In this document: positions 44,756-53,138 of the stretch, piece by piece
Layout of the letters: each line of letters starts with the position of its first letter
Numbering within the stretch: the first letter of the stretch is position 1
Assembly (NCBI GenBank): GCA_035293945.1
Contig: DATGLV010000011.1
Location: 248,001-312,000 of the forward strand
From: VAZQ01 sp035293945
GTDB taxonomy: Bacteria; Pseudomonadota; Alphaproteobacteria; Rhizobiales; Xanthobacteraceae
Length of the DNA: 64,000 bases
Direction: 5' to 3'
The notes under the pieces: model-generated
The model's database searches: none
The model's input: the letters and a program-made list of their open reading frames with translations, nothing else
What the model was told of the DNA's origin: nothing
Made by a program: the position numbers and the translations under genes

Positions 44756-45159
44756 CTGCTGGTCCGCTTCTGCAACCGCACGGATTCGACCTTCAGGATC
44801 GCTCCGGACGGCGCCTGCACGCGCAAAACCACGCTCTCGGGAATCCAGGGCGAATCCGTGATCGGTGCACTTCCACCGCCAAAATAAGGAGATACATCGG
44901 CGCGCCAGCGGTGACCGAGCAACTCACCCTGGAGCTCCCCGGCTGACAGATCCCCGCTGATTGGCACATTGGCGGCAATGAGGCGCGTGGTTTCCACAAG
45001 CGCGACGTGCTGCTCTTGCGTGCGGGTGCCCTGCGCGGATGCAGCGACGAGTGAGCCGATTGCGGTGAGCATGACCGTCGTCACCGCGAGCGCCACGAGC
45101 GCCTCGATCATGGTGAAGCCGCTCTCCCCGGGCCGATCAGAGGGCATCGCGCGCGACAA
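44752..45159 (-). CDS. gspI: type II secretion minor pseudopilin GspI
   Basis: This 135-residue pseudopilin has a short leader and site 'ESGFTMIEALVALAVTTVML'. The compact domain has 'ETTRLIAANVPISGDLSAG' and 'HRWRADVSPY', matching GspI. It starts the tip complex with J and K. It overlaps gspH by 23 bp and gspJ by 4 bp. Confidence 0.9.
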   Translation of the reverse strand: MSRAMPSDRPGESGFTMIEALVALAVTTVMLTAIGSLVAASAQGTRTQEQHVALVETTRLIAANVPISGDLSAGELQGELLGHRWRADVSPYFGGGSAPITDSPWIPESVVLRVQAPSGAILKVESVRLQKRTSR

Positions 45160-45679
45160 TGTCGACCCCTCCCGTCAACCAGTTCACCCGCACCTCGAAC
45201 CAGCTTCCCAGCCGCGTAAGGCGAATGGCTCCTCCGCATGACATCCCGCTTGCAAAGAAGCTGACTGTGGACAGTGCCGGCCGGCCGCCGCAACGCGCCG
45301 GCAGGAGTGCGTCGAAGGCCACATCCTCCGGCACACGCACGACACGCCCCGTTGATCCCGACCTCACGGCTCGATCGGGTGCATCCACCTCAGCGGCGAC
45401 TGCGCTGCGGCTCAATATGGCGGCGTTGCGATCGGACTTGAGCAATGCTGCAATCTCCACCGCATAGGACTCGAGCCCCGGTCGTGAGGTGCCGCGCGAA
45501 AGCCGCGGCAACAGGATCCCCGCGAGCAGCGCCACCATCGCGACCGCGCACACCATCTCGAGCAACGTGAAGCCGGCGTCCGCGCGATCCCGCTCAGTCG
45601 CCCGACGCGGTGATGTCGGCCGCCGCCCCGGTCGTCGGGTCTTTCCCGTGCCCGATCGACCGAACCTCGTAAGCGGCAC
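45137..45679 (-). CDS. gspH: type II secretion minor pseudopilin GspH
   Basis: The prepilin site is 'DAGFTLLEMVCAVAMVALLAG' (Glu+5), followed by the H-type domain ('RNAAILSRSAVAAEVDAP', 'VSFFASGMSCGGAIRL'). The start is uncertain: no ATG lies near the gspG stop at 45594, so I used a GTG at 45679 with GGAGAG upstream, which overlaps gspG by about 85 bp; ATGs at 45706 and 45727 give even longer overlaps. The candidate ribosome sites fall in conserved gspG codons and may be accidental. Confidence 0.85.
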   Translation of the reverse strand: MPLTRFGRSGTGKTRRPGRRPTSPRRATERDRADAGFTLLEMVCAVAMVALLAGILLPRLSRGTSRPGLESYAVEIAALLKSDRNAAILSRSAVAAEVDAPDRAVRSGSTGRVVRVPEDVAFDALLPARCGGRPALSTVSFFASGMSCGGAIRLTRLGSWFEVRVNWLTGGVDIVARDAL

Positions 45680-46136
45680 CGTGCTCTCCGGGCACGCTGT
45701 AGACATAAGGATTCCCCCACGGATCATTCGGGACGCTGCCCCCCTTCAAATACGGTCCGTTCCAACTCGTCATGCCACCGGGCGGATGCACCAGCGCATC
45801 CAGGCCTTCAGAGCTCGTCGGGTAACGGCCGGCGTCGAGGTAGAACAGATCGAGCGCACTCCCGAAGCTCTGAATCTGGATATGGGCGGCCTTTATGCGC
45901 GATTCGGTCAGGTAATTGAGAACGCGCGGTCCAACCAAGGCCATGATCAAGCCGATGATGGTGATCACCACCAGCATTTCGATAAGGGTGAACCCCTGTT
46001 CGCTCTCGCGCCGGCGCCTGGTCCCTATATATGCCCGCACCACGGCGTACGCGCCTCCCGGCGCCGCATTCGCGGTGGCAGCAAGCTCGGTCGCGATACA
46101 CTTGGTCGCGAGGGATTGGGTTGCTTCTGCTTTCAT
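45594..46136 (-). CDS. gspG: type II secretion major pseudopilin GspG
   Basis: The 180-residue product has an unusually long leader (about 47 aa) before site 'EQGFTLIEMLVVITIIGLIM'. The core is typical of GspG: 'ALDLFYLDAGRYPTSSEGLDALV', 'WNGPYLKGGSVPNDPWGNPY' and 'VPGEHGAAYEVRSIG'. It forms the pseudopilus shaft that pushes substrates through the secretin. It is the most conserved pseudopilin of the operon. Confidence 0.94.
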   Translation of the reverse strand: MKAEATQSLATKCIATELAATANAAPGGAYAVVRAYIGTRRRRESEQGFTLIEMLVVITIIGLIMALVGPRVLNYLTESRIKAAHIQIQSFGSALDLFYLDAGRYPTSSEGLDALVHPPGGMTSWNGPYLKGGSVPNDPWGNPYVYSVPGEHGAAYEVRSIGHGKDPTTGAAADITASGD

Positions 46137-46152
46137 GTTGCGTTCCCCTGCT

Positions 46153-47370
46153 TCATCCGACGACCTGGTTCACCGACAAGAGCGCTGTCATGACCGAGAC
46201 GATCAATCCGCCGACCACGAAGCTGATGGTGATGATCGCGAGCGGACCGACAATGCCGACGATGCGGTCAAGGTGGCGCTGCAGCTTGGCCTCGTAAAAA
46301 TCGGCGACCCTTCCGGCAAGCACCGGCAACTGTCCGGTCTCCTCGCCCAGGCGCAGCATGCGAACCGCCATGGCCGGCAGAATGGCGGATTGCCCCAGCG
46401 CCTCCGAAAGCTTGCCGCCGTGGCGCACCCGATCCGCCATCGCGGTCCAGACCGAAACCCGGCCCGTCACTGTCATGATGTCGACCAGAATGCGCAACGC
46501 GGCGGTCAGCGGGACCCCGCTGGCGAGCAGCGTGCCAAGGTTGCGGCAGAACAGTGCGGTACGGTGAAAGCCGAACACGGCGGAGACGAGCGGCAGCCGC
46601 GACAGTTGCGTGACCACAGCCGCCCGTGTGCCGGGCCGGCGCCACAAATACCAAGCTCCGGCGATTGCCGACGACGCCAGCACGCTGATCTCCACGCCGT
46701 GCGCACGCAGGAAATCCGAAAGTTCGAGAAAAGTCTCGATCATCGAGTCGGGCGCGGCATTGAAGTCCCGCAGCACCGAGGAGAATTGCGGCAGCACGAA
46801 CAGAATGAAGAACAAAAGCACGCCGCCGGCCGCCAGAAGCACGAACGCCGGATAATGCAGCGCGTCCGTGAACTTGCGTTTGAGCGCCTCGGCGCGCACG
46901 CGCTCGTTTCCCAGCATCTCCAGAATCTGATCGAGCGTGCCGGAGACCTCGCCAACGCGCACCAGCGCGACATACATGGGCGGAAACAGCTGCGGGTGGC
47001 GGCCGATGGCTTCCGCAAAGCTTTCGCCGGCAAGAATCGCCGACTTGATCTTGACCACGGTCGCGCGCAGCCGGCCGACATCAGAGTCGTTGGCGAGGAG
47101 CTCCAGCGCATCGTCGAGCCGTGCGCCGGCCCGCAACAACAAAGCGAGATCGCGCGTGAAAATGGTCACATCCTCGGGCCTTGGCCGCGACAGAATCCCC
47201 GTCAACGAGAAAGATGAAATCGCGGCGTTCCCGCCTTCGAGCGCCGTCTCGATCAGCACCAGCCCGAGATATTCGATGCGCTGCCCGACCTCGCCCGCCG
47301 TCGGCGCTGCGATCGATCCGGTGACGACCTCGCCCTTCTGGGTCATGGCGCAGTAGCGATAGTTCGGCAT
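46153..47370 (-). CDS. gspF: type II secretion inner-membrane platform protein GspF
   Basis: The 405-residue protein is full length, with two repeated T2SSF domains (about 70-195 and 270-395). Typical motifs are 'FTRDLALLLRAGARLDDALELL', 'MYVALVRVGEVSGTLDQIL' and 'FCRNLGTLLASGVPLTAALRIL', then 'AVRMLRLGEETGQLPVLAGR'. Three membrane helices follow the usual places. It binds the GspE ATPase at the base of the pseudopilus. It lies 3 bp downstream of gspE. Confidence 0.95.
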   Translation of the reverse strand: MPNYRYCAMTQKGEVVTGSIAAPTAGEVGQRIEYLGLVLIETALEGGNAAISSFSLTGILSRPRPEDVTIFTRDLALLLRAGARLDDALELLANDSDVGRLRATVVKIKSAILAGESFAEAIGRHPQLFPPMYVALVRVGEVSGTLDQILEMLGNERVRAEALKRKFTDALHYPAFVLLAAGGVLLFFILFVLPQFSSVLRDFNAAPDSMIETFLELSDFLRAHGVEISVLASSAIAGAWYLWRRPGTRAAVVTQLSRLPLVSAVFGFHRTALFCRNLGTLLASGVPLTAALRILVDIMTVTGRVSVWTAMADRVRHGGKLSEALGQSAILPAMAVRMLRLGEETGQLPVLAGRVADFYEAKLQRHLDRIVGIVGPLAIITISFVVGGLIVSVMTALLSVNQVVG

Positions 47371-47373
47371 GCG

Positions 47374-49227
47374 TCACCGCATCGTCGTAACGCGCAACAG
47401 CTCGGCCACAGAGGTCGTGCCGTTGCGGCACTTGGCGAGCCCGTCGTCGATCATGGTGGTCATCCCCTGGTGCCTCGCCAGCCGATCGATCGCGCTCCAG
47501 TCGGAATGCGCTTCCACCAGCTTGCGGACGTCTTCGGTCAGCTCGAGGATTTCGAATACACCGCAGCGGCCCCGATAGCCGGTGCCGCCACAGCGATCGC
47601 AGCCACCGGCCTCGTAGATGACCTCGCCGATGCGCAACTGAAGCGCCTCGTAGCGCGGATCCTCGGCGAGGTCGGCCGCGGTGAGCTTCCGGCTCTTCTT
47701 GCAACGATCGCACAGCTGACGGACCAGCCGTTGTGCCATCACGGCCCGCAGCGTCGAGCGCAGCAGGAACGCCTCGACACCAAGGTCGAGCAGGCGGGGG
47801 ATCGCCGCCGCGGCCGACTCGGTGTGCAGCGTCGTCAGCACCAGATGGCCGGTCAGCGCGGCATGAATGGCGATGTGGGCCGTCTCCGGGTCGCGCACCT
47901 CACCCACCATGATCACATCGGGGTCTTGACGCACGAAGGCGCGCAACGCCGCCGCAAAGGTCAGCCCGATCGAGGCTCTGGTCTGCGTCTGATTGATGCC
48001 CGCGATCTCGTACTCGACCGGATCCTCGACGGTGAGGATCTTGCGGATCGGCTCATTGAGGATCGAGAGCGCGGTCGCGAGCGTCGTGGTCTTGCCGCTT
48101 CCGGTCGGGCCCGTCACGACGATCATTCCGTGCGGCAGGGCGAGCAGGCGGCGCAATTTCTGCTCGTCTTGCGGCATGAAACCGAGGCGCTCGATGTCCA
48201 GCAGGCCGCGATCCTTGGACAGGAGACGGATGACCGCGGACTCGCCGTGCTGGGTCGGCATGATCGCGATGCGCATGTCGATCTCGGAGCGACCAATGCG
48301 GATACGCGCAGCGCCGTCCTGCGGCAGGCGACGTTCGGCGATGTTGAGGCCGGCAAGGATCTTGATGCGCGAGATGACCGCCTGCGGCGGCGCGCCAGGC
48401 GGAGTCGGCACCGTCCGCAGCAAGCCGTCGACACGCATGCGCACGACGAGCCCGGTGCGGAACGGCTCGATATGGATGTCGCTTGCCCGCAACTCGGAAG
48501 CCGTTTCGAACAGGTCGTTGACCGCCCGCACGACGGGAGCCCCGCTGGCGAGATCCCGCAAATTGTCGATGTCGTCGTCGCCGGCCGCCGCCGGCTCATC
48601 GATGCTTTCAGCAGACGTCACCGCATCCTCGCCGAGCCGGCGGTCGAGCGCGGTGGCGATATCCTCGAAGGAGGCAACCTGAACTGAAAACTTTTCTCCA
48701 AGAACGATTTTCGCTGCCTGGATGGCCGCGGCATCACTTGGGTCGGCAACCGCGACCACCGCACCGCCTGCCGCATCTTCAAACGGAAAGATCGTCATCT
48801 CGCGCAGGAAGCGGCGCGAAAACAGTTGCAGCAGCGGCCGCGCGGCCAGTAGCTCGGCCAAGCCGACGCATGGCAACCGGTAAAATCGCGCTACCTCGTC
48901 CGCGAAATCGCTCGCCGAGAGCTCGCTCAGCTCCCACAGCTTGCGAAAATTCCGTCCCCCGCGCCCGCCCTCGGCCTCCTTACCCGCGCTGTCCTCACCG
49001 GGGAGACCGGTTTGTCTTCGCAAATGAGCTGCAAATTCATCCGCAAGCCCGCTGATTTCCCATATCTCTTCGAGGTTAGGCTTTGCCTGCCCGGCGTGCG
49101 ACGCAGCGGGCGCGGTTCTGCTCCGGAGGAGATCAGCTGCGAATTCATCGGGTGTGGGAGCAGACATCGAGCGGTCCAGGCGGCGGCATACGGCACGAAT
49201 GTCTTCGGATATTATGACCGCCTTCAT
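47374..49227 (-). CDS. gspE: type II secretion ATPase GspE with extended N-terminus
   Basis: This is the cytoplasmic ATPase that drives pseudopilus assembly. The N-terminal 110 residues carry three copies of a 'DEFAxxLxR'-like motif (near 27, 61 and 104), two of them preceded by 'IWEIS' or 'LWELS'. Then comes the T2SSE_N domain. The ATPase core has Walker A 'GPTGSGKTTTL' (about 375), an Asp box ('TVEDPVEYE'), Walker B 'DVIMVGEVRDPETA' and a His box ('TGHLVLTTLHTESA'). The zinc tetra-Cys is 'CDRCKK...CDRCGG'. It may start at 49227 or at an internal Met at 49167 ('MSAPTPDEF'). It is the first gene of the operon and divergent from gspD. Confidence 0.95.
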   Translation of the reverse strand: MKAVIISEDIRAVCRRLDRSMSAPTPDEFAADLLRSRTAPAASHAGQAKPNLEEIWEISGLADEFAAHLRRQTGLPGEDSAGKEAEGGRGGRNFRKLWELSELSASDFADEVARFYRLPCVGLAELLAARPLLQLFSRRFLREMTIFPFEDAAGGAVVAVADPSDAAAIQAAKIVLGEKFSVQVASFEDIATALDRRLGEDAVTSAESIDEPAAAGDDDIDNLRDLASGAPVVRAVNDLFETASELRASDIHIEPFRTGLVVRMRVDGLLRTVPTPPGAPPQAVISRIKILAGLNIAERRLPQDGAARIRIGRSEIDMRIAIMPTQHGESAVIRLLSKDRGLLDIERLGFMPQDEQKLRRLLALPHGMIVVTGPTGSGKTTTLATALSILNEPIRKILTVEDPVEYEIAGINQTQTRASIGLTFAAALRAFVRQDPDVIMVGEVRDPETAHIAIHAALTGHLVLTTLHTESAAAAIPRLLDLGVEAFLLRSTLRAVMAQRLVRQLCDRCKKSRKLTAADLAEDPRYEALQLRIGEVIYEAGGCDRCGGTGYRGRCGVFEILELTEDVRKLVEAHSDWSAIDRLARHQGMTTMIDDGLAKCRNGTTSVAELLRVTTMR

Positions 49228-49432
49228 ATTGAAAATGTGACACGCGATCCCTTCGCACCTTGTGGTTTGTTTGCAACATCAGTCAGTTGGCCGAGCGCCG
49301 GGTTGATTCAATGTTTGTCTTCAACCGGCTATTCGACAAAGGTCTCGCCCGACACGGTCGCTCCAGCCCGACGCGACCTAATTATTTCTGTCATACGCGA
49401 TCGCTATAAACCGGCGGTCTGCAAGGTGCTCG
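49228..49432. promoter_or_regulatory. divergent promoter region gspE / gspD
   Basis: The 205-bp space between head-to-head gspE and gspD must hold both promoters. It is less GC-rich than the flanks. I see no confident operator. Confidence 0.45.
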
Positions 49433-51847
49433 GTGTTGGGGGCGCGGCCGTGTGGGGCGCCGTGTGTGGTGCAAGTGGGACAGTCAGTGCGCCGGGGCGC
49501 GGTGCATTTCCGGGGGCGATCCGTCGCCGGTCTGGTGCTAGCGGCCGCTCTGTTGGCGGCTTGCAACGTCTTACCTGAGGTCCCTGCTTCCGCAGGCAAA
49601 AGCGACGGCGACACGCTCGACGTGTTCGATAAGATCAGGTCGATCGACCTCACGCCGCGCTATCCAACCCAGGATAAAACCGCAGACACGACGACCGGCA
49701 AACGGGTCAAGCCGGCCGTCTATATGGGCAGCGATCCGACGCTGACGGTCCCGGCCGCCCCGTCCGGAGCGACCCAAAGCGTTGACGGCTACGACCTCAA
49801 TTTCGAGGCTACTCCGGTCGCCTCGGTCGCCAAGGTCGTCCTGGGCGATATTCTCGGCGTCGGCTACACCATCGACCCACGCGTCCAGGGAACCGTCAGC
49901 CTGGCCTCCGGGCGCTCGGTCGCGAAGTCGAACATTATTTTCGCGCTGGAAAACGCATTGCGGATGAGCGGGGTTGCGCTCATTCGCGACAACAACGGTT
50001 ATCGGCTGATCCCGCAAGCCGAGGCGGTCGGCGCGGGCGGAGTGGATACGGTTGCGCGACTGGAGCCTGGCTACGGCATCTCGGTAGTGCCGTTGCAATA
50101 CGTGTCGGCGACGACACTGCTGAAGCTGATGGACAGCTTTGTCAGCAAGCCCGGCATGGTGCGCGCCGATCCAGCCCGCAACATGATCTTGATTCAGGGG
50201 TCGAGCAGCGAGCGCCGCAACGCCGTGGATCTTGCGCTGACCTTCGACGCCGACTGGATGCGCGGTCAGTCGGTCGGGATCTTTCCGGTTCAAAACAGCA
50301 CTCCCGAGCCTGTGATTACCGAGCTTGAGAAGATCACGGACTCCGGCGAGAACGGCTTGGCCCACGATGTCGTCAAGTTTCAGCCGATCGCACGCATGAA
50401 TGCGGTTCTCGTCGTCACCCGCAAGCCCGCGCTGTTGAAGACCGTGGAGACTTGGATCCGCCGGCTTGATAACGCCGATACGGGCCGCTCCAGAGTCCAC
50501 GTCTACAGCCTCAAATATGGCGAGGCCCGCCAAGTCGCCAGCGTGCTCAACAACATGTTCGGTACCGGCGCCGGCGGCCCGACCGACTCCTCGCTCGATA
50601 ACGCCTCCAACCAGCTCGCACCGGGCTCCGGGCTTACGAGCTCAAGCTCGAATTCCGGCTCGAGCATGAGCCGCCTGTCCGCGACCTCGACGACCGGCGG
50701 ATTGGGCAGTCAATCAACCGGCGGCGGCCTCGGCGGCGCCCAGCCGCAAAGCGGGCTTGGCCTCGCTGGCAATGCCCAATCCGGCTCGAGCCTGACCGAC
50801 ACGCGCAACAGCATCGGCGGTCTGGGCAATGGCGGCGGGTCCGGCGGGTCAGGCACGCCGATCCTGCCGGGCGTGCGGATCACGCCCGATGCGGTCAACA
50901 ACACCCTGCTGATTTATGCGAGCCAGGAGAACTACACCATCATCGAGCGGACGCTGCAGCAGATCGACCGGCCGCAGCTGCAGGTCGCCATCGAGGCGAC
51001 CGTCGCTGAAGTGACCCTCAACGATAATCTCAATTACGGGGTACAATTCTTCCTCCAGAGCCAAAATCTCGGACTGCCCGCGGATAAGGGCTCGATCCTC
51101 AACACCACCGCCACACAATCTCCGTCAGCGGCAGCTGCAGCCGCAGGCACTGCCGGCAGCGTTGCGGGGACCTTCATCAATCGCGCATTTCCGGGCTTCA
51201 ACTTTCTGGTCGGGCCGGAGGCACAGCCCAACGTCATTCTCGATGCCCTGCACGCGGTGACCGACGTCAAGGTCCTCTCCAATCCGTCGCTGGTGGTGGT
51301 CGACAATCAGGTTGCAACCCTTCAGGTGGGCGACCAGGTGCCGATCTCGACCGGCAGCGCGACCGTGCTCACCACCAACAACACCGTGGTCAACACCATC
51401 GACTACCGCAACACCGGCATCATCCTGAGCGTGATCCCCCGCATCAACGCCAACGGCAATGTCCGGCTCGATATCGAGCAGGAGATCAGCGATGTGCCGC
51501 CAACCTCGGCCAACTCGCTGACTCCGACCATCTCCGAGCGCAAGGTGCAAAGCTCGATCTCGGTTGCGAGCGGTCAGACCGTATTGCTTGCCGGCCTGAT
51601 CAGCGAGCAGCAATCCGGCGGCAAATCCGGCATCCCAATTCTGGACAACATCCCGGGGCTGGGCATAGCCTTCTCCAACACCAACAAGGCGATCACGCGA
51701 ACCGAGCTCATCATCTTCATTCGACCGCAGATCATCCGCGACAGCGTCGATGCGCACTTTGTGGCCGAGGAGCTTCGGACCAAGCTGCGCGGCACCATCG
51801 GAGCGGTCGGATCGTCTGATCAGTCGGCTCCCGCCAGGCTGCGCTAG
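49433..51847 (+). CDS. gspD: type II secretion secretin GspD
   Basis: This outer-membrane secretin of about 800 aa has a lipoprotein-type signal ('VAGLVLAAALLAAC'). N0 ('YDLNFEATPVASVAKVVLGD') and N1-N3 KH-like domains ('VVPLQYVSATTLLKLMDSF', 'VHVYSLKYGEARQVASVLNNMF') follow, then a long Gly/Ser linker (about 385-470) inserted in N3. The secretin core contains 'EATVAEVTLNDNLNYGVQFF', 'LSNPSLVVVDNQVATLQVG' and 'VASGQTVLLAGLISEQQSGG'. The start is uncertain: the frame opens at a GTG at 49433, but GTGs closer to the signal could be used. It is followed by the Sel1 gene. Confidence 0.94.
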   Translation: MLGARPCGAPCVVQVGQSVRRGAVHFRGRSVAGLVLAAALLAACNVLPEVPASAGKSDGDTLDVFDKIRSIDLTPRYPTQDKTADTTTGKRVKPAVYMGSDPTLTVPAAPSGATQSVDGYDLNFEATPVASVAKVVLGDILGVGYTIDPRVQGTVSLASGRSVAKSNIIFALENALRMSGVALIRDNNGYRLIPQAEAVGAGGVDTVARLEPGYGISVVPLQYVSATTLLKLMDSFVSKPGMVRADPARNMILIQGSSSERRNAVDLALTFDADWMRGQSVGIFPVQNSTPEPVITELEKITDSGENGLAHDVVKFQPIARMNAVLVVTRKPALLKTVETWIRRLDNADTGRSRVHVYSLKYGEARQVASVLNNMFGTGAGGPTDSSLDNASNQLAPGSGLTSSSSNSGSSMSRLSATSTTGGLGSQSTGGGLGGAQPQSGLGLAGNAQSGSSLTDTRNSIGGLGNGGGSGGSGTPILPGVRITPDAVNNTLLIYASQENYTIIERTLQQIDRPQLQVAIEATVAEVTLNDNLNYGVQFFLQSQNLGLPADKGSILNTTATQSPSAAAAAAGTAGSVAGTFINRAFPGFNFLVGPEAQPNVILDALHAVTDVKVLSNPSLVVVDNQVATLQVGDQVPISTGSATVLTTNNTVVNTIDYRNTGIILSVIPRINANGNVRLDIEQEISDVPPTSANSLTPTISERKVQSSISVASGQTVLLAGLISEQQSGGKSGIPILDNIPGLGIAFSNTNKAITRTELIIFIRPQIIRDSVDAHFVAEELRTKLRGTIGAVGSSDQSAPARLR

Positions 51848-51865
51848 ATCGGCGGAGCGGCAGGC

Positions 51866-52390
51866 ATGCACAGATTATCGAAAAGCCTTTTTGTTTCTGC
51901 GGCTCTCGCGCTCGGCGGATCAGCGCTTGCGCACGCCGATGGGCTCAGCGCCGGGCGCGCCGCCTATGCGCGCGCCGATTATGTCGCCGCCGCGCGCCTG
52001 CTGATCCCGCTCGCCGAGCAGGGCAATGCCGCCGCACAGGCGCTCTTGGGCTTCATGTACGCCAATGGGCGGGGCGTTCCGCAGGGCTACGGGGTCGCAA
52101 CCTTTTGGTACCGGCTCGCCGCCGACCAGGGCGATACTACGGCGCAGTACTTGCTTGGCCTGATGTACGATAAGGGCTTCGGGGTTCCGCTGGACGAGGT
52201 CGCAGCGCACATGTGGCTCAATCTCGCCGCCGCTCACGCACCGCCGCGCAACCGCGACTATTATGTGCGCCTGCGCGACGCGGTGGCGACCAAGATGACG
52301 CCCGCCCAGATCGCCGAGGCGCAATGGCGGGCGCAGGCGTGGGTGCCGATCCGGCGATCCGTGGCAGAAGCCGACCCTCCGGCTCAATAG
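51866..52390 (+). CDS. secreted Sel1-repeat protein
   Basis: This 174-residue protein has a signal peptide ('SLFVSAALALGGSALAHA') and two to three Sel1/TPR-like repeats: 'DYVAAARLLIPLAEQGNAAAQ', 'LGFMYANGRGVPQGYGVATFW' and 'LLGLMYDKGFGVPLDEVAAHM'. Such repeats mediate protein contacts in the periplasm. It lies 18 bp after gspD on the same strand and is probably co-transcribed, perhaps acting as a pilotin-like or assembly helper. Its end overlaps the convergent peptidase gene by 7 bp. Confidence 0.85.
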   Translation: MHRLSKSLFVSAALALGGSALAHADGLSAGRAAYARADYVAAARLLIPLAEQGNAAAQALLGFMYANGRGVPQGYGVATFWYRLAADQGDTTAQYLLGLMYDKGFGVPLDEVAAHMWLNLAAAHAPPRNRDYYVRLRDAVATKMTPAQIAEAQWRAQAWVPIRRSVAEADPPAQ

Positions 52391-53025
52391 GGATAGAATA
52401 CACCGGGTTGCCACGCATAGGGCTGCAGCACGGTCGCCTGCAGGGCCCAGCCGACCCAGATCGATGGCGCCAAGAACAAGCCGAACGGCAGGCGGCTGGT
52501 CGCCCGGAGGGGTCGCCGCAGCACAAAGTGGCGTGCGGCAAACGCGAGCAAGGCGGAAACGGCCGCGAGCTCGATCGCAACCGGGATCGCGGTCCAATCA
52601 AGCCAAGCCCCCGCCACGGCCGCGAGCTTCACGTCACCAAGGCCGATGCCCTGTCGGCCGCGCAGCCAAAAGTAGAAGACGCGCAACAGGAAGAACGTGA
52701 GCGCGAGCACGGCGGACCGCAGCGTCGCCTGAGCCAGCGCGCTCGAAACCCCCTCTTCCGCCAGGACAGCCGCTTGCAGCAGGCCCAGCACCAGTCCGGC
52801 GGCATTGAGCGGATCAGGGATGATGAAGGCGCGCGCGTCGACCGCCGCGATGGCAAACATTATGAGCGCAAGGCCGGCCCCAAGCCAGCCGGCAACTCCC
52901 CCCACCAGCGCGATGCTCGCCGCAGCCGCAACCGCACCGGGCACGACGATCCGCGCATCGAATTTGATCATCAGGATTGGATCGCGGACCGCGCTCGGTT
53001 TATCAGGCGTCGTTGTATGCACCAC
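52384..53025 (-). CDS. prepilin peptidase, A24 type without methylase domain
   Basis: This inner-membrane aspartic protease cleaves the leaders of the GspG-K pseudopilins. The two active-site motifs are 'IAAVDARAFIIPDPLN' and 'GIGLGDVKLAAVAGAWL' (GxGD). At 213 aa it lacks the N-terminal zinc methyltransferase domain of classical GspO, as in CpaA/TadV-like enzymes. The GTG at 53025 gives a short soluble leader; an ATG at 52971 ('MIKFDAR') is an alternative. It is leftward, between the Sel1 gene and the PstS-like gene, and is the only such peptidase in the window. Confidence 0.9.
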   Translation of the reverse strand: MVHTTTPDKPSAVRDPILMIKFDARIVVPGAVAAAASIALVGGVAGWLGAGLALIMFAIAAVDARAFIIPDPLNAAGLVLGLLQAAVLAEEGVSSALAQATLRSAVLALTFFLLRVFYFWLRGRQGIGLGDVKLAAVAGAWLDWTAIPVAIELAAVSALLAFAARHFVLRRPLRATSRLPFGLFLAPSIWVGWALQATVLQPYAWQPGVFYPY

Positions 53026-53053
53026 GCATCATCGCCCGCCGGCCGCCGCCGGC

Positions 53054-53088
53054 AAACAAAAAAGTGCACCCGGCAAGGCCGGGTGCAC
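53054..53088 (-). terminator. intrinsic terminator of the PstS-like gene
   Basis: On the minus strand a perfect 11-bp stem, GTGCACCCGGC with GCCGGGTGCAC (53064-53074 and 53078-53088) and a 3-nt loop, is followed directly by TTTTTTGTTT. It lies about 50 bp past the stop of the PstS-like gene. This is the clearest Rho-independent terminator in the window and isolates that gene from the peptidase gene. Confidence 0.9.
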
Positions 53089-53138
53089 ACAGGTTTGGTT
53101 AGGCGAGTATCGCCTTCAGCTTGATTGCAATCGTGCAA

